64,000 bases of DNA from Paroedura picta. Taxonomy: Eukaryota; Chordata; Lepidosauria; Squamata; Gekkonidae. Location: NCBI RefSeq assembly GCF_049243985.1, contig NC_135379.1, positions 28,469,001 to 28,533,000 of the forward strand, in the 5' to 3' direction. A model generated the notes under the pieces. It saw only the letters and a program-made list of their open reading frames with translations, searched no databases and was not told where the DNA came from. Both the position numbers and the translations under genes were made by a program. This document shows, in pieces, positions 30,401 through 61,644 of the stretch; the stretch's first letter is position 1; every line of letters starts with the position of its first letter.

Positions 30401-31725
30401 AACGTGTGCTTCAGCTAGTACTTAAATTCTAATGCTGTGTGCCTTTGAATCATGCTTATTAGTTATAAGAATCAGATGGTGAAAGCAGGAGATTAGGTGC
30501 AGAATCGCTCCTCTTTCAAGTTCTGATGATGGGCATCAGTTACATGCCTTTCCATGAAAATAGCTAATTACTATTAATTGAACAGTTCTGTTGATCAAAA
30601 AGTTAAATGTAAACAATTCTCTAATATACCATCAGTGCTGTCACATTAAATAATGCATCTATTAAGCTGAAACATGCCTTTTCATGAAAATAGCTAATTA
30701 CTATTAATTGAACAGTTCTGTTGATCAAAAAGTTAAATGTAAACAATTCTCTAATATACTATCAGTGCTGTCACATTAAATAATGCATCTATTAAGCTGA
30801 AACATAACAATTTCACCAAAAAACTGAAACCAGCCAATCTGCAGCACAGCACCTGCATATATTCCCTATACTTTTCTCCCAACATCTCCTTGCAGAAGGA
30901 AGATTTCATTGATATTGCCTGCTTTCCTGTTCTTGCTACAACCCCTCCAACCTGGAGTTCTTGTCCATGCAGGTTCCCTAACTCCAGGCATTATTTTTCT
31001 GAGGGTCAAAAATGACTACTGGACAAAGGGCAGGGGGTGGGAATCAATATCCACCTTCCACTGACAGCTGATTGGATGCAATACGGTGGAGCATACAATA
31101 GAAAATTTCCAAAGCCAAGCCTTTTGGTGTTCTGCAGGGCCTGTAAAACGGAGCTCTTCCGCCGGGTCTATAGTTGAGGCCGGGTGGAGAGGAAGATCAT
31201 GCCCCCCCCCACTGGAGTGGCGGTAGCGAATATCATTGGCACCCTCTTTGACCCTTTCCCCTCTGGACTCAGTTGGGAGATTCTGGGTCTGGGAAGTTTT
31301 TTTTTAATGCTGCATCTTGTTTTATGGGGTTGATGTATTATTGTGTATTTTATATTGGTTTTAAATGTTGTTGGGGGTTTTATGCTGTAACCTGCCTCAA
31401 GAATTGGGGGAGAGGTGAGAAATACATTTCTAATAAATAATAATAATAATAATAATAAAATGTACACATTGAAATCACTAGTCAGGTGCAAGTTGCAAGT
31501 TTTATCCAGCCACAGAAGAGCACAGACTCAAGTCACGCTTTGCTTATTTTGACTCTTTTCCCTCTCACAGGTAATATTGTGATCCATATTATGTTGCCAG
31601 AGACACGTGAAATTTATGAGTTAGAAAAGTTATGGACTCTTCGAGCTCATGATGATCAGTTACTACAGATAGTTCCAGAATCCTTACCCGATGACTTCAT
31701 ATTTGGAATGCCTGAACAGCAATGA
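26769..31725 (+). CDS. MALSU1: MALSU1, mitochondrial ribosome large-subunit assembly factor, 4 exons, complete
   Basis: RsfS/Iojap-family protein that binds uL14m on the mitochondrial large ribosomal subunit, acting in its assembly and blocking early subunit joining. Coding exons 26769-27033, 28154-28332, 29707-29788 and 31571-31725 sum to 681 nt (226 codons plus stop; human 234), with phases consistent and GT-AG introns. Residues 1-~88 are Arg/Ala-rich with almost no acidic residues at first, as expected for a mitochondrial presequence; they then become acidic and poorly conserved. Residues ~95-205 are the RsfS domain: [50 protein letters not shown], then [14 protein letters not shown]. The C-terminus is shorter than human. 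The chosen ATG aligns with the internal MWR of human; the human leader upstream of it is not seen. The gene starts in a CpG island and converges on IGF2BP3. Confidence 0.94.
27907..28045. mobile_element. hAT remnant, left terminus only
   Basis: Begins CAGGGGTCCCCAAACTTTTA and continues with GGTGGGTGCC-type sequence of hAT elements. No matching right terminus is visible. Located in MALSU1 intron 1, ~110 bp before exon 2. Confidence 0.6.
28154..28332 (+). CDS. MALSU1: MALSU1 exon 2 (RsfS domain, first half)
   Basis: Residues ~89-148: [20 protein letters not shown] and then [16 protein letters not shown], closely matching human MALSU1. Acceptor CATTTCAG, donor GTATGG. Confidence 0.96.
28640..29009. 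mobile_element. hAT-type MITE with 8-bp TSD
   Basis: Termini CAGTGGTCCCGAAACTTTTT and GGTTGGGGACCACTG are flanked by ATCTACAG (28632-28639) and ATTTACAG (29010-29017), one mismatch. Contains a long G run at 28703-28718. Located in MALSU1 intron 2. Confidence 0.88.
29707..29788 (+). CDS. MALSU1: MALSU1 exon 3
   Basis: Residues ~149-175: [19 protein letters not shown], equivalent to human DPHVKIEGKDTDDWLCVDF. Acceptor CCCTCCAG, donor GTAAAC. Confidence 0.95.
29890..30045 (+). mobile_element. CR1 LINE reverse transcriptase fragment
   Basis: One frame reads EYCVQFW, then [10 protein letters not shown], equivalent to the CR1 RT end [21 protein letters not shown]. Decayed. An oppositely oriented CR1 3' end piece (about 30040-30110, AGAATCATAGTGTTGGAAGG) abuts it. 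Located in MALSU1 intron 3. Confidence 0.65.
30229..30405 (-). repeat. tRNA-derived SINE (second family), degraded
   Basis: ATTAGTCCATCAAGGTCAG and then AATTGAACCTGGGTCCTTCT, GCAGGCCAAGCAGATG. Same family as 17486-17690. Located in MALSU1 intron 3. Confidence 0.6.
30542..30801. repeat. 130-bp tandem duplication
   Basis: Two adjacent 130-bp copies (30542-30671 and 30672-30801) starting ACATGCCTTT differ at only two positions that I can see. The unit is AT-rich and not a recognised transposon. Located in MALSU1 intron 3. Confidence 0.95.
31095..31460 (+). mobile_element. L2-like LINE 3' end with AAT-repeat tail
   Basis: GGGCCTGTAAAACGGAGCTC and TTCCGCCGGGTC match the same LINE end as at 19785-20226. 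The 3' end is a run of (AAT)n at 31432-31458. Located in MALSU1 intron 3, ~110 bp before exon 4. Confidence 0.65.
31571..31725 (+). CDS. MALSU1: MALSU1 exon 4 and stop
   Basis: Residues ~176-226: [20 protein letters not shown] and then [13 protein letters not shown], with TGA at 31723-31725. Human continues a few residues further. Acceptor CTCTCACAG. Confidence 0.96.
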
Positions 31726-32261
31726 GTAATTTGTCTTGAAAACAAAGCAACTTTGCATAAACAGCTGTTTGTTTGCAATGGCCTGATGGTGATTCTTGGG
31801 ATATGTGAAGGGGAGAGAGACTCTTGTAACCTTCAGGGAAACCTTTGAGCAAATGGACATATACGGAAAACAGCTTAGCAGAACACTTCGCAAAAGTGAG
31901 AACTGCCTGTGAATCACACTTACTGTATAACTTTGTAGAGATTGTCATTTAGTACCATGTTTTTTCCTTTTTTCCCAGGACTTTTTTGTTCTTTTTTATA
32001 TAGGCAAGTCACTGTTAGCGACAGAAGAGTTTGTTTCTGTAAGATACTGTTGTTGTTATTTATTTCATGCCAATCCTGGAACCAGCTCGTGGTGGGTTAC
32101 AATTGTCCTTAACTATTATGACAAAAAGTGGGAGAAATATAGCTGTTCTGAAATGGTTTTAAAATGAACTACATTTATTACCCTACTGCTGTCTCCTCCG
32201 ATCACTATAAGTTCTGGTTTGTGCGTACACACATTTCAGAAAGCTTATACCCAGAAATAAA
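31726..32261 (+). other. Possible MALSU1 3' UTR
   Basis: The sequence after the stop is unique until ~32050. The first good AATAAA is at 32256-32261, at the start of an interspersed repeat. The 3' end is a guess. Confidence 0.3.
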
Positions 32262-32345
32262 ACTTTGTAGGTCTTAAAGGCGCCACTGAACTCAAACTTT
32301 GTTCTGCTGCTTCAGAGCAACACGGCTGCTCACCTGAATCTATGA
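32256..32345. repeat. Copy of the GTCTTAAAGGCGCCACTG-type repeat
   Basis: AATAAAACTTTGTAGGTCTT, AAAGGCGCCACTGAACTC, ending GCTGCTCACCTGAATCT. Same family as 3005-3150. Its AATAAA may be used as the MALSU1 poly(A) signal. Confidence 0.5.
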
Positions 32346-32514
32346 TTTTTAAGAGTTTTCTTTGAAATTGCATCAGGGACTTGCTATGCTGTGGTTCTAG
32401 CCTCCTCTGAATTTCCATCTCCCTGTAGTCTTGTTGCTCATTAGATCATTTGGATCAGTATCATAGTTCAAAGAAACTTAAACATCTCATCTCAGTTCAT
32501 AATATAATACAATG

Positions 32515-33000
32515 TGCAGGACACTTCTCATGACATGCCTGCCCTCTGATTGGCTTTCAGAGGGGAGCCCCCCCCCCACCAGAAGGTTGCTTGAGATCTG
32601 GTGCAGTCAGTAAATGCCATGGGACCTCCGATTGGACTTTGCTGAAAGGGTGGTTTTGCACCCCTCTGCGGGGTCCATGAAACCTCAGCACCTCCGCCAT
32701 GGGCCAACACCCACCCGTCTGCCCACCCTCAAGCACCGACCTGCTGCCCAGTCTGGCTTCCTTGAGAGCCGACTGCTGCCCCTTCGCACACAAGGCCACG
32801 CCAAGCCTCTGCTGCACCTGGGAGTGCACCTCCTTGTGGGCGGACATCCTCTTTGCTGCCAGCCTCCACCACCGGACTCTACCCAGCCTTTGCTGCCTCA
32901 TCATGATTGCCACCGAGTTCCAAGCAGACCACATGAGCTGCCCACAAATGGCTTCTGTAGAGGCAGTGGTTTGAGCCTCAGACAGTGCGAGTAGTGGTAG
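32515..33000. repeat. GC-rich repeat with CCTCTGATTGG hairpin, possible third family member
   Basis: A GC-rich block in an AT-rich region, with a short hairpin CCCTCTGATTGGCTTTCAGAG near its left end and GGACACTTCTCATGACATGC beside it. This resembles the end of the 25086-25515 family in reverse orientation. Long open frames on both strands here are compositional. Confidence 0.35.
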
Positions 33001-33689
33001 AAGGAATATGTTCTGTCCCTTGTCAGAAGGGTAAGGCCAAGTAGTGAGGGCTTCCCAGCATGGGGTAGAGGGCAGCTGCCCCAGTTGCCCTTTGGCTAAA
33101 GACCTCTGATTATTGTTGGTTGGGCCTCTACTACAGAAATGTTGGATTTAGTCATATCACTAGATATGACTAAATATTTCTGTTTTTACCACAAGTAGGC
33201 ATGGTCTATGTACCTGAAATAATCTGTATCTCAAATCCAAAAGTGAAGTAGTGTCTGTGCCCAGCACAGCTTTTGTCAAATTAAGAAGTAATGGGAATCT
33301 TTTTATCATTTTGGAGCAAACTGAGCCAGCATTGCCTAGCTTATTGTACCGCAAGACAACTCATTCCAGTTATCCCAGGGCTGCCAAGTTTTTGAAGCAG
33401 TCTTCTGGACAATTAAAAAAACAATCAGCAAAAGCCAAAGTCTCCTATGTGTGGAAGTTTCATCACGCTGTTCCCCAAATACTATCCCAAGCTTGCAAGC
33501 AGAGAAAATGTGCAGTTGTGTAGTTTGTGGAGGTAGGCAAGGAATGAAGTTATGTACCTCATGCATGGGAAATCTTGTAAAATAAGAATTTTCCAAAAGT
33601 AGGACGCAGTTGTTCACTGCCCAGTTAATCAACGCCATGGAGAGAAAAATAGACATTCACAACTATATTTGATGATAGGAGTTAAACTC

Positions 33690-36101
33690 TTTATTCCATT
33701 CAGGGGCATCTGGCAAGTGAAGCTGCATTGGGGGCACATTACAGAAGAGAAATGATCAATACTTTTGTGAATACTGAAGTAATTTACAGAATAAATTCCT
33801 AGCTATTTCCAAATACTCCAGGTTACCAAATCTCAGTTGAAAATAAGACATGATTTACCACACTAAAGTCTAGAAATTTAAGAGAATTGACAGTACTTAA
33901 ATCAGATGATGTAAATGCAGGGCTTATTATGTAAAATAAACAATCAAATCAGTCTTACCCAATATTAAGAAATATTGGATTCAAACAAAAAAACTTCACA
34001 CTATGACCTTCTTATACTTCAGTTATTGTAAATTCATGTAAGGAAAAAAAATCTAAAGATTAGGTAAAAGTACTGTCCAAGAACAAAAAAAAAAGCCTTC
34101 CGTTTTTTCCTTCTGCTAAACTACAACATAAATTTATGGTTTTTAAACCAAGTAGTAAAGAAAAGATGAAGTAAAAAACACCAGACCATTTTTCAAAAGT
34201 TACATAACCTGTACAACAATGATCTTTGGGTAAATGAACTATTCTATGTAGAAATGCCTCTATTTTAATATCAATCTAAGAGGTAGATCAACAAAATGGT
34301 GAAACAAATTTTTGTTTTTGCTAATTGTGCCCCTCAAATCAGTGCAGCATAGCAATTCCAATCTTCTCATGCACAGAAACATCACAAACAAAAGGGTCCG
34401 AGGTAATAGCATGGCTCGTGCACACGGGCAGGCGTGCACACGCACAGCAGTCTTTATGCACCATGTGTTGCCACATTGTTAAAACTGAGGTAGACTGAAG
34501 TTTATTGTAGAAACTTGAATGCATATTACCACAATCATGATTCAAATTACATTCTGAAATTTAAAAAAATAATTGGTAAATTTCCTGTGATCCCTGCCTT
34601 TTGATAAGTTCTCTTCTTCCTGTCATGGGTAGTTGCAGAATGTGCATAAATCCTGCTGTATCTGTTTTGAAAGCCAAGCTTGAGGCTGTATTAATTTTTT
34701 AACCTTCCAAGTGGCTTAAGTGTGGCCCTTAATAGCGGCTGGATATGTAAACTTAGCCTTTCATTACCTTTAAATGCGACCAAACAGTGTTTGATCTCTC
34801 CTCCCCTCCCCTATATTGTGGTAACTGAAAACTATGAAGCAATTCTGCTAGAGAGAAGAGAAACTCTGCCTCTAAACTGCTCTAGCATCCTATCAAACTG
34901 AAGATGAAGCTTGCTCTTTGAAACAGAACAGCAACGTACAAATGGGCTGCAAATGTTCTTAAGTGTAGCATTAGTAGGTAGGTAGTGATGGTCAAAGGCA
35001 CAAAGGGTTCATGCATTCAATCAAGTAGTACAAGAAAAAAAAATTTCCCCCCAAGTCCCAGCCTCTTGCCATCACTTCCTTGTTCTGTTCCCAACAAAGT
35101 ACCATCACAAACTTTTTCATCCCATCCTAAAAGAAAAATCATGGCATTGCTGCTTTCAGAATGTTGGCATTTGTTTAGGTATTGTCTGAACATTCACTAA
35201 CTCCCCCCTCCCCCAAACAAATGATTGTGTTGAAACCCTCAGATATAATCTGAGGCTATATTTTTCCATCTCACTCCCATCAACCAGCAGCTAGGAGCAA
35301 TCTACTGTATTCCCCACGCCCCCCCAATTCTGTAGCACTTCTAGCTGCTGGCTGATCAAAATTTTACTTTTTTTAAAAAAATAAAATGCTCAAGAACTAT
35401 TAGCTTTATAAAGTATACAAAATACCCAAAGGAAAAAAAAAAGAAAAGAAAAAAAAAGGAACAATTTCTTATTTTGAGGTATTAAATGCCTGAGGTAGTT
35501 TAGTAAAATGCATATTTATCTTTTCATGCCCTGGCCAACACCATTCAACACTTCCCTTAGTTTATACATGGCAGTGTTATGTAAAAATGCAACCAAATGC
35601 TTTAAAAGAAATGCCACTTGGTTAACATTGGGAGTAACACTTAACCTCTTGTCAATGCCCTTGTTCTAAACCCAAACCCTCCCAGAATCCCACCCTTCAA
35701 ATAGATTTTCTTCTTTTACAAGTGGACCTAGAAGAGCAATGCCTTTTCTTTTTTTCTTTTTTTAAATCAATGAACTCAAAAGAGAAAGCTTCATTAAACC
35801 AAGTTCTAAAATTGCTGGGGAATAGTAAGAACAATAAAAGAAGACTAACAAGTTTATGTTGAACTTTGAGAATAGAACAAAAAGGGAAGTGAAGGGGTCC
35901 TTAGTTTAAAGCTGGGTTTCAAAAGTAAGAGAGCCTAAAGAATACATTCTCAGAGACAGCATGCCAAGTGTGGCCTGGTCCTCATACAAATGACTGGCTT
36001 GGTGAAACTTCTGCATACAACTCCAACAGGTACCCAGAACCTATCCATTACAGTCTCTCTTTGGTCTGGCATCTGTCTCCGAGGGGTCTTTTCCTAAGCC
36101 T
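33690..36101 (-). other. Probable IGF2BP3 3' UTR
   Basis: About 2.4 kb of unique AT-rich sequence without recognised interspersed repeats lies downstream of the stop, unlike the repeat-dense flanks. On the minus strand AATAAA lies at 33690-33695. The human gene also has a long 3' UTR. The boundary is inferred from the repeat gap and the hexamer. Confidence 0.5.
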
Positions 36102-57480
<21,379 letters not shown>

Positions 57481-57899
57481 TGTATATACCAGGGGCAAAG
57501 CCTGTTATATCCAGGAGTACTATGGGCAATAGAGTGTGGGGGTGGGTAAAGTAGAGAGGTGTCCAGCTGAGAGGACATGCATGTGGTTGCAGGGGTGTGT
57601 TGTGTGGGTTGTGGTGGTGTGGCCGGGAATGAGGGTATGTAACTGGAGAGATGTGCGGAAAGGATGTGTTCGCTTGAGGCTTAGTAGAGTGTGGAAGAGG
57701 ATTGACCTGTGGAAATCATGGTGTGGCTGTTGTGTGTGTCAATCAGAGGAGGATCTCACGGTAAACAACATTCTTTGTCACAATGCGGAATTCCTGGAAT
57801 GCTTCTGGAATTATTTCCCGCGTAGTAATAGATTGACTAGCTTCCTACAGTATTCAGATTATACGAGGCAACTTAAAAGGATTATTTATAAACACTGAC

Positions 57900-58145
57900 A
57901 TCTTGTAGAACAAATACTGGACTGTGAAGACAGACCCTTGTTGGCTTGGAGAAGAGGTAGAAATGTCAAGGAATTAATTAAACTGACATTGCAACAGGTA
58001 TCTTCCTTACCCAGAGGGAATATAAATGTGGAAAATGTTCTGTTTGCAGATATCTACAGGAGACCAACAGTTATACCCACATTAATGATTATAGAACAGA
58101 TATTAACGGATTTAATAATTGTGATAGAAGTAGAAGTAGATTTTT
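57900..58145 (+). mobile_element. Possible Penelope-like element fragment
   Basis: Different frames give PLLAWRRGRNVKELI and, downstream, YKCGKCSVCRYL. These resemble the end of Penelope-like reverse transcriptases (RRGRNLK) and the CxxC linker before their GIY-YIG domain. The copy is decayed. Identification is from motifs only. Confidence 0.5.
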
Positions 58146-58477
58146 AAAAAATTCTGTCAGAAATGCTGTTAGCACTCCAAAAGCCTAACCTCACTGTTGC
58201 AAGGCTGGAAAGAAATGGGCAAGAAGTATGCCCCCTGCTGGTCAATGGAAGGGGGAAAAGGTGACCTGCCTTCCTGAAGAGAGGGGTGAAAAACACCCAG
58301 GATGTCTTCTGCCTCTGGGCGAGAACGCCCTCGTGATCGGAGAGCTTTTGCTGAAATGATACGTCTTACAAGTTTGAACATTCTTGAGCTATGCCCAAGT
58401 AATACGTGATCACTGTGATTTTCAAATTCAGGTATGGGTGATAGGTCTGATTTTGATATAATAGCTTGTTATAAATA

Positions 58478-58942
58478 TGGTATTTGCCGGCATATAAGAC
58501 GACCCCCCAACATTTCCACTCGAAATATAGTTTGTCACCATTGGATGGCTGCAGCACGACCACAGCACCTCCGCCCCGCCCCTGAATCTCCCTGTGACCA
58601 GCATTAGTGCACAAGAGCGCATGTGTGAGCTCTGTGTAGACAAGGGGCGGGCCAGAGCGCCGCTGCTTCCTGCAGAGCAGAATGGGCCGGTCACACCGAA
58701 AAGGCTGGCACCCCTGTCTCACTGCTGATGCTCGCCGTTGCCACGCTGATGACCCACCGCGGACGCGCTGGATACCACGCGATACTGGATGGTATGTAGA
58801 ATGAGGTGGGCAGGCAATGGGAGGCCACTATGGCCAGCAATGTCTATCCCAACTGAAGTGCACCCGGCGTATAGGACGACCCCCCACTTGGAGGCATGTT
58901 TTTCAGGGGTGGAAAGTAGTCTTATACGCCAGCAAATAGGGT
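58478..58942. mobile_element. Non-autonomous DNA element with inverted termini
   Basis: The left end TATTTGCCGGCATATAAGAC and the right end (reverse complement TATTTGCTGGCGTATAAGAC) are matched terminal inverted repeats. A subterminal GGACGACCCCCC motif also recurs. The interior is GC-rich and non-coding. Superfamily not assigned. Confidence 0.7.
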
Positions 58943-59144
58943 AATTTACGGGATATGATTGTAATTTGGATATTAATTCCAGTACTGCCTAATTCTAGAT
59001 ACTCATGTGCAACCACTGATGAAGATCCAGAAAGCAAGATAATAATTCCTGGGATCTCTTTTTGGTTGCTGATACATTGAAAATTAAGAAGTTATCTAAA
59101 TAAAACTGGAAAAAGAGGTTTATATATTTTTGCCAATTTGATTT

Positions 59145-59855
59145 TTGACCTATTATATTTCACGAGAAATCAATGGTGTTTTTTTACTACCTATGAAAGT
59201 CAGGTGGCTTAGCAGAGGCAATGCCCTCAAACATTTTCCCTGTCTTCATCATGAAATTTATGTCTTTCTTAAGGAGAAAATAAAAGGTCAAGAAGCACTT
59301 TCTGACCCTGAATGGCTTTTTAATTTGGCTTTTTTAACAGATATTACAGAGCATCTGAACACATTGAATCTAAGATTGCAGGGGAAAGGAAAACAGTCTA
59401 ATCCGGTCTACCTGATCAACCTAAACAAATTTGCTGCAGGCATGTTCACAATCTTTGGCACCACAAACATCTATGAACAAACTTTTTCCAAGATGAAAAT
59501 TGTGAAATCAAAGTGTAGGTCAAGCCCCACAAATCAACAGTTACATGATATTTTAAGAGTGTCTATCACAAACCTTGACTTGGACATCAATGCCCTGGCT
59601 AACAGAAAACAGACACAAAAATTGCACTTACTAGGTAAGCATGTGTAGCTAAATAAAAGGATTCCACAGTAAAATATTGTTCCAAAATGGACTGCATTAA
59701 AGTTAACGTTTCTCCATTTACCTTTAAATGTTTACTTTTAATCTAAATAAGTAGGTTAATAATTTTGTTACATTTTGGTTTAAGATGGGGCCCTCTTTAG
59801 GTACTGGGCATGCTAATGCAGCCCCTGTGTGCCAAAGGGTTGGGGAGCCCTGCTC
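59145..59855 (+). mobile_element. Decayed hAT transposase fragment and right terminus
   Basis: A 167-codon frame at 59145-59648 encodes VRWLSRGNALKHF, SDPEWLFNLAFLTDITEHLN and LNLRLQGKGK, as in the hAT transposases related to GTF2IRD2/ZBED-type genes. It then has FSKMKIVKSKCRSS and HDILRVSITNLDLDINAL, the dimerisation end. The central part of the transposase between these blocks is missing, so it is an internally deleted copy. About 200 bp downstream GGGTTGGGGAGCCCTG resembles a hAT terminal repeat. No left terminus identified. Confidence 0.75.
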
Positions 59856-59999
59856 TATGTATGTGAAAACCATACTCCTGCAAATCCTGCTGTCTCTAGA
59901 AGCACTAATTAAGTGCCCCTTCCTCAAACAGCAAACTTTTCTGAAAACTTTTTGGAAACCAGGTTGGAATTCAAAGTTGTGTTCACATTCCAATGTTTC

Positions 60000-60870
60000 A
60001 GTCACAAAATCCTCCTAACAATGATGATTTTGACCTTACTATGGAGGCGCAGTTCACCAAAGTAGCGCAGCTGGCATTTTTCTATCTTTGCCAGGCAAAG
60101 GACAGCTACAACCTGTCCTCGGAACACCTGGTCATGGTGATACATGCAACAGTCAATTCCTGGACTGACTTTTGTAACTCGCTCTACATGGGCCTACATT
60201 TGTTCTTGATCCAGAAATGGCAACTGGTGCAAAATGCAGCTGCTAGGGGCCACAGGAACACCCTGGCCTATATCCAGCCAGTGCTGTGGCAGCTGAATGG
60301 ATTACTGGTTGCAGCCCGGATCAGGTTCAAGGTTTTGTTATTAGCCTTTAAGACCCTTCATGGTCTGGAACCCATATAGCTGAGGGACTACCTATGACCT
60401 TATGGCCCCACAGGGCTTTATATTCTATGGGTATGGTTATTCCCAGCCCACGGGAAATTTGCCTGGCCTTGACTAGGGCCAGGGATTTCTTGGCCTTGAC
60501 CCCAATCTGGTGGAATATGCTCCTGGAAGAGCTGAGGACCGTGCAGGAGCGTCTGTGGCTCCACAGGGCATGGAAGATGGAGCTCTTATGCCAGGTCTTT
60601 GGATGAGCCAGTGCATGGAAGATCTGGGGACTCTTCTACTTTATCATATTTTATACTTCAATACTCAGTACCCTGAGAGTGATCCCTGAGGTGCTGGCTT
60701 GAGGGAGGAAGGAGGTTGGATTTCTTACTATTTATTATTCTCTCTGTCAGACTATGTTAGAGTTTTAATGTTTTAATTTTTTTATCTGTGGGTATTTTTT
60801 ATGTTGTAATCCACGGTGAGCTGACTTGTTTGATAGTGGCAGGGAATAAATAAAAAAATGAATAAATAAA
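60000..60870 (+). mobile_element. L2-clade LINE fragment (ORF2 C-terminus and 3' end)
   Basis: Encodes NSWTDFCNSLYMGLHL, WQLVQNAAAR, IRFKVLLLAFKTLHGLEPI and, further on, WWNMLLEELR. These match the C-terminal region of L2-type ORF2 (DYCNSLY, LQLVQNAAAR, KVLxLTFKALHG, LWNSLP). It ends in an AATAAATAAA-rich tail. Confidence 0.8.
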
Positions 60871-61644
60871 ATAAACAAGTTCTAGATGAAAATTGTGTAG
60901 CATCCTGGGGTGAATCCTCAGCAAACTGATAGGCAATCTTTATATTCAGACATCATTGTTATTATTAAAGAACCAGGGTGTCTGATTCAGGATCTTATAA
61001 TAGGTTGTCAGCCCGAATGATGGCTATCTTCGCCAAATTTAAGTGTCATCCTCATTGGATGGACCTCAAGGTGGCTTTGTAAGCTGTCTTTTACGCAGCT
61101 GTCTGCAGGATCTTGGAGAACATATTCACCCATCCTCTGACAACACTGCCTCTTGGTATAGCACCACCATAGGGTAGTCACCTTTTAGGAGTCCTGAAGT
61201 CACCTTTTAGGAGCCTGTAACACCTTTCAGTAACTGAATGGAAGGACACTCCCTTACCTGGGATTGTCCACTGAGCTTTCTGTACCTTCTCAAAATTTTC
61301 AGGAGGTGGGCCAAAGCACTTGAATGCTTTGCAGCAGTCTCATTCATCTCTACCTCATTATCTGTAGAGTTCCATCCTTCTGAATATTAAGACAACTGTG
61401 GACAGGGAGTCCCCTTAGGTTTCCTCCTTCAAGTCCTTTAATAGTTTTTCTTCTCTTTCTAGTGGCAAGACAATCCTTTGTTGCTGATGAGGCAGAGTAG
61501 TCAGTAAAAGGATGGCCATTTCAAAAAATACCTCTATTGCCACGATTCACAAAGTATTATGAAGGTTTTTGTGGCTCCCTCAGTTTTTCTGGAGTACCCT
61601 GCAGCTTACTAGCCATCCATCTGGGACAGGAGAAAATCTTGTTG
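60871..61644. other. Presumed IGF2BP3 intron between L2 and Bov-B
   Basis: No exon or clear repeat identified. Confidence 0.35.

Noticed and set aside
57536-57898. 120-codon frame starting in a G-rich stretch
   Set aside because: The first half is translated GTG/GGT-rich simple sequence; no gene evidence.
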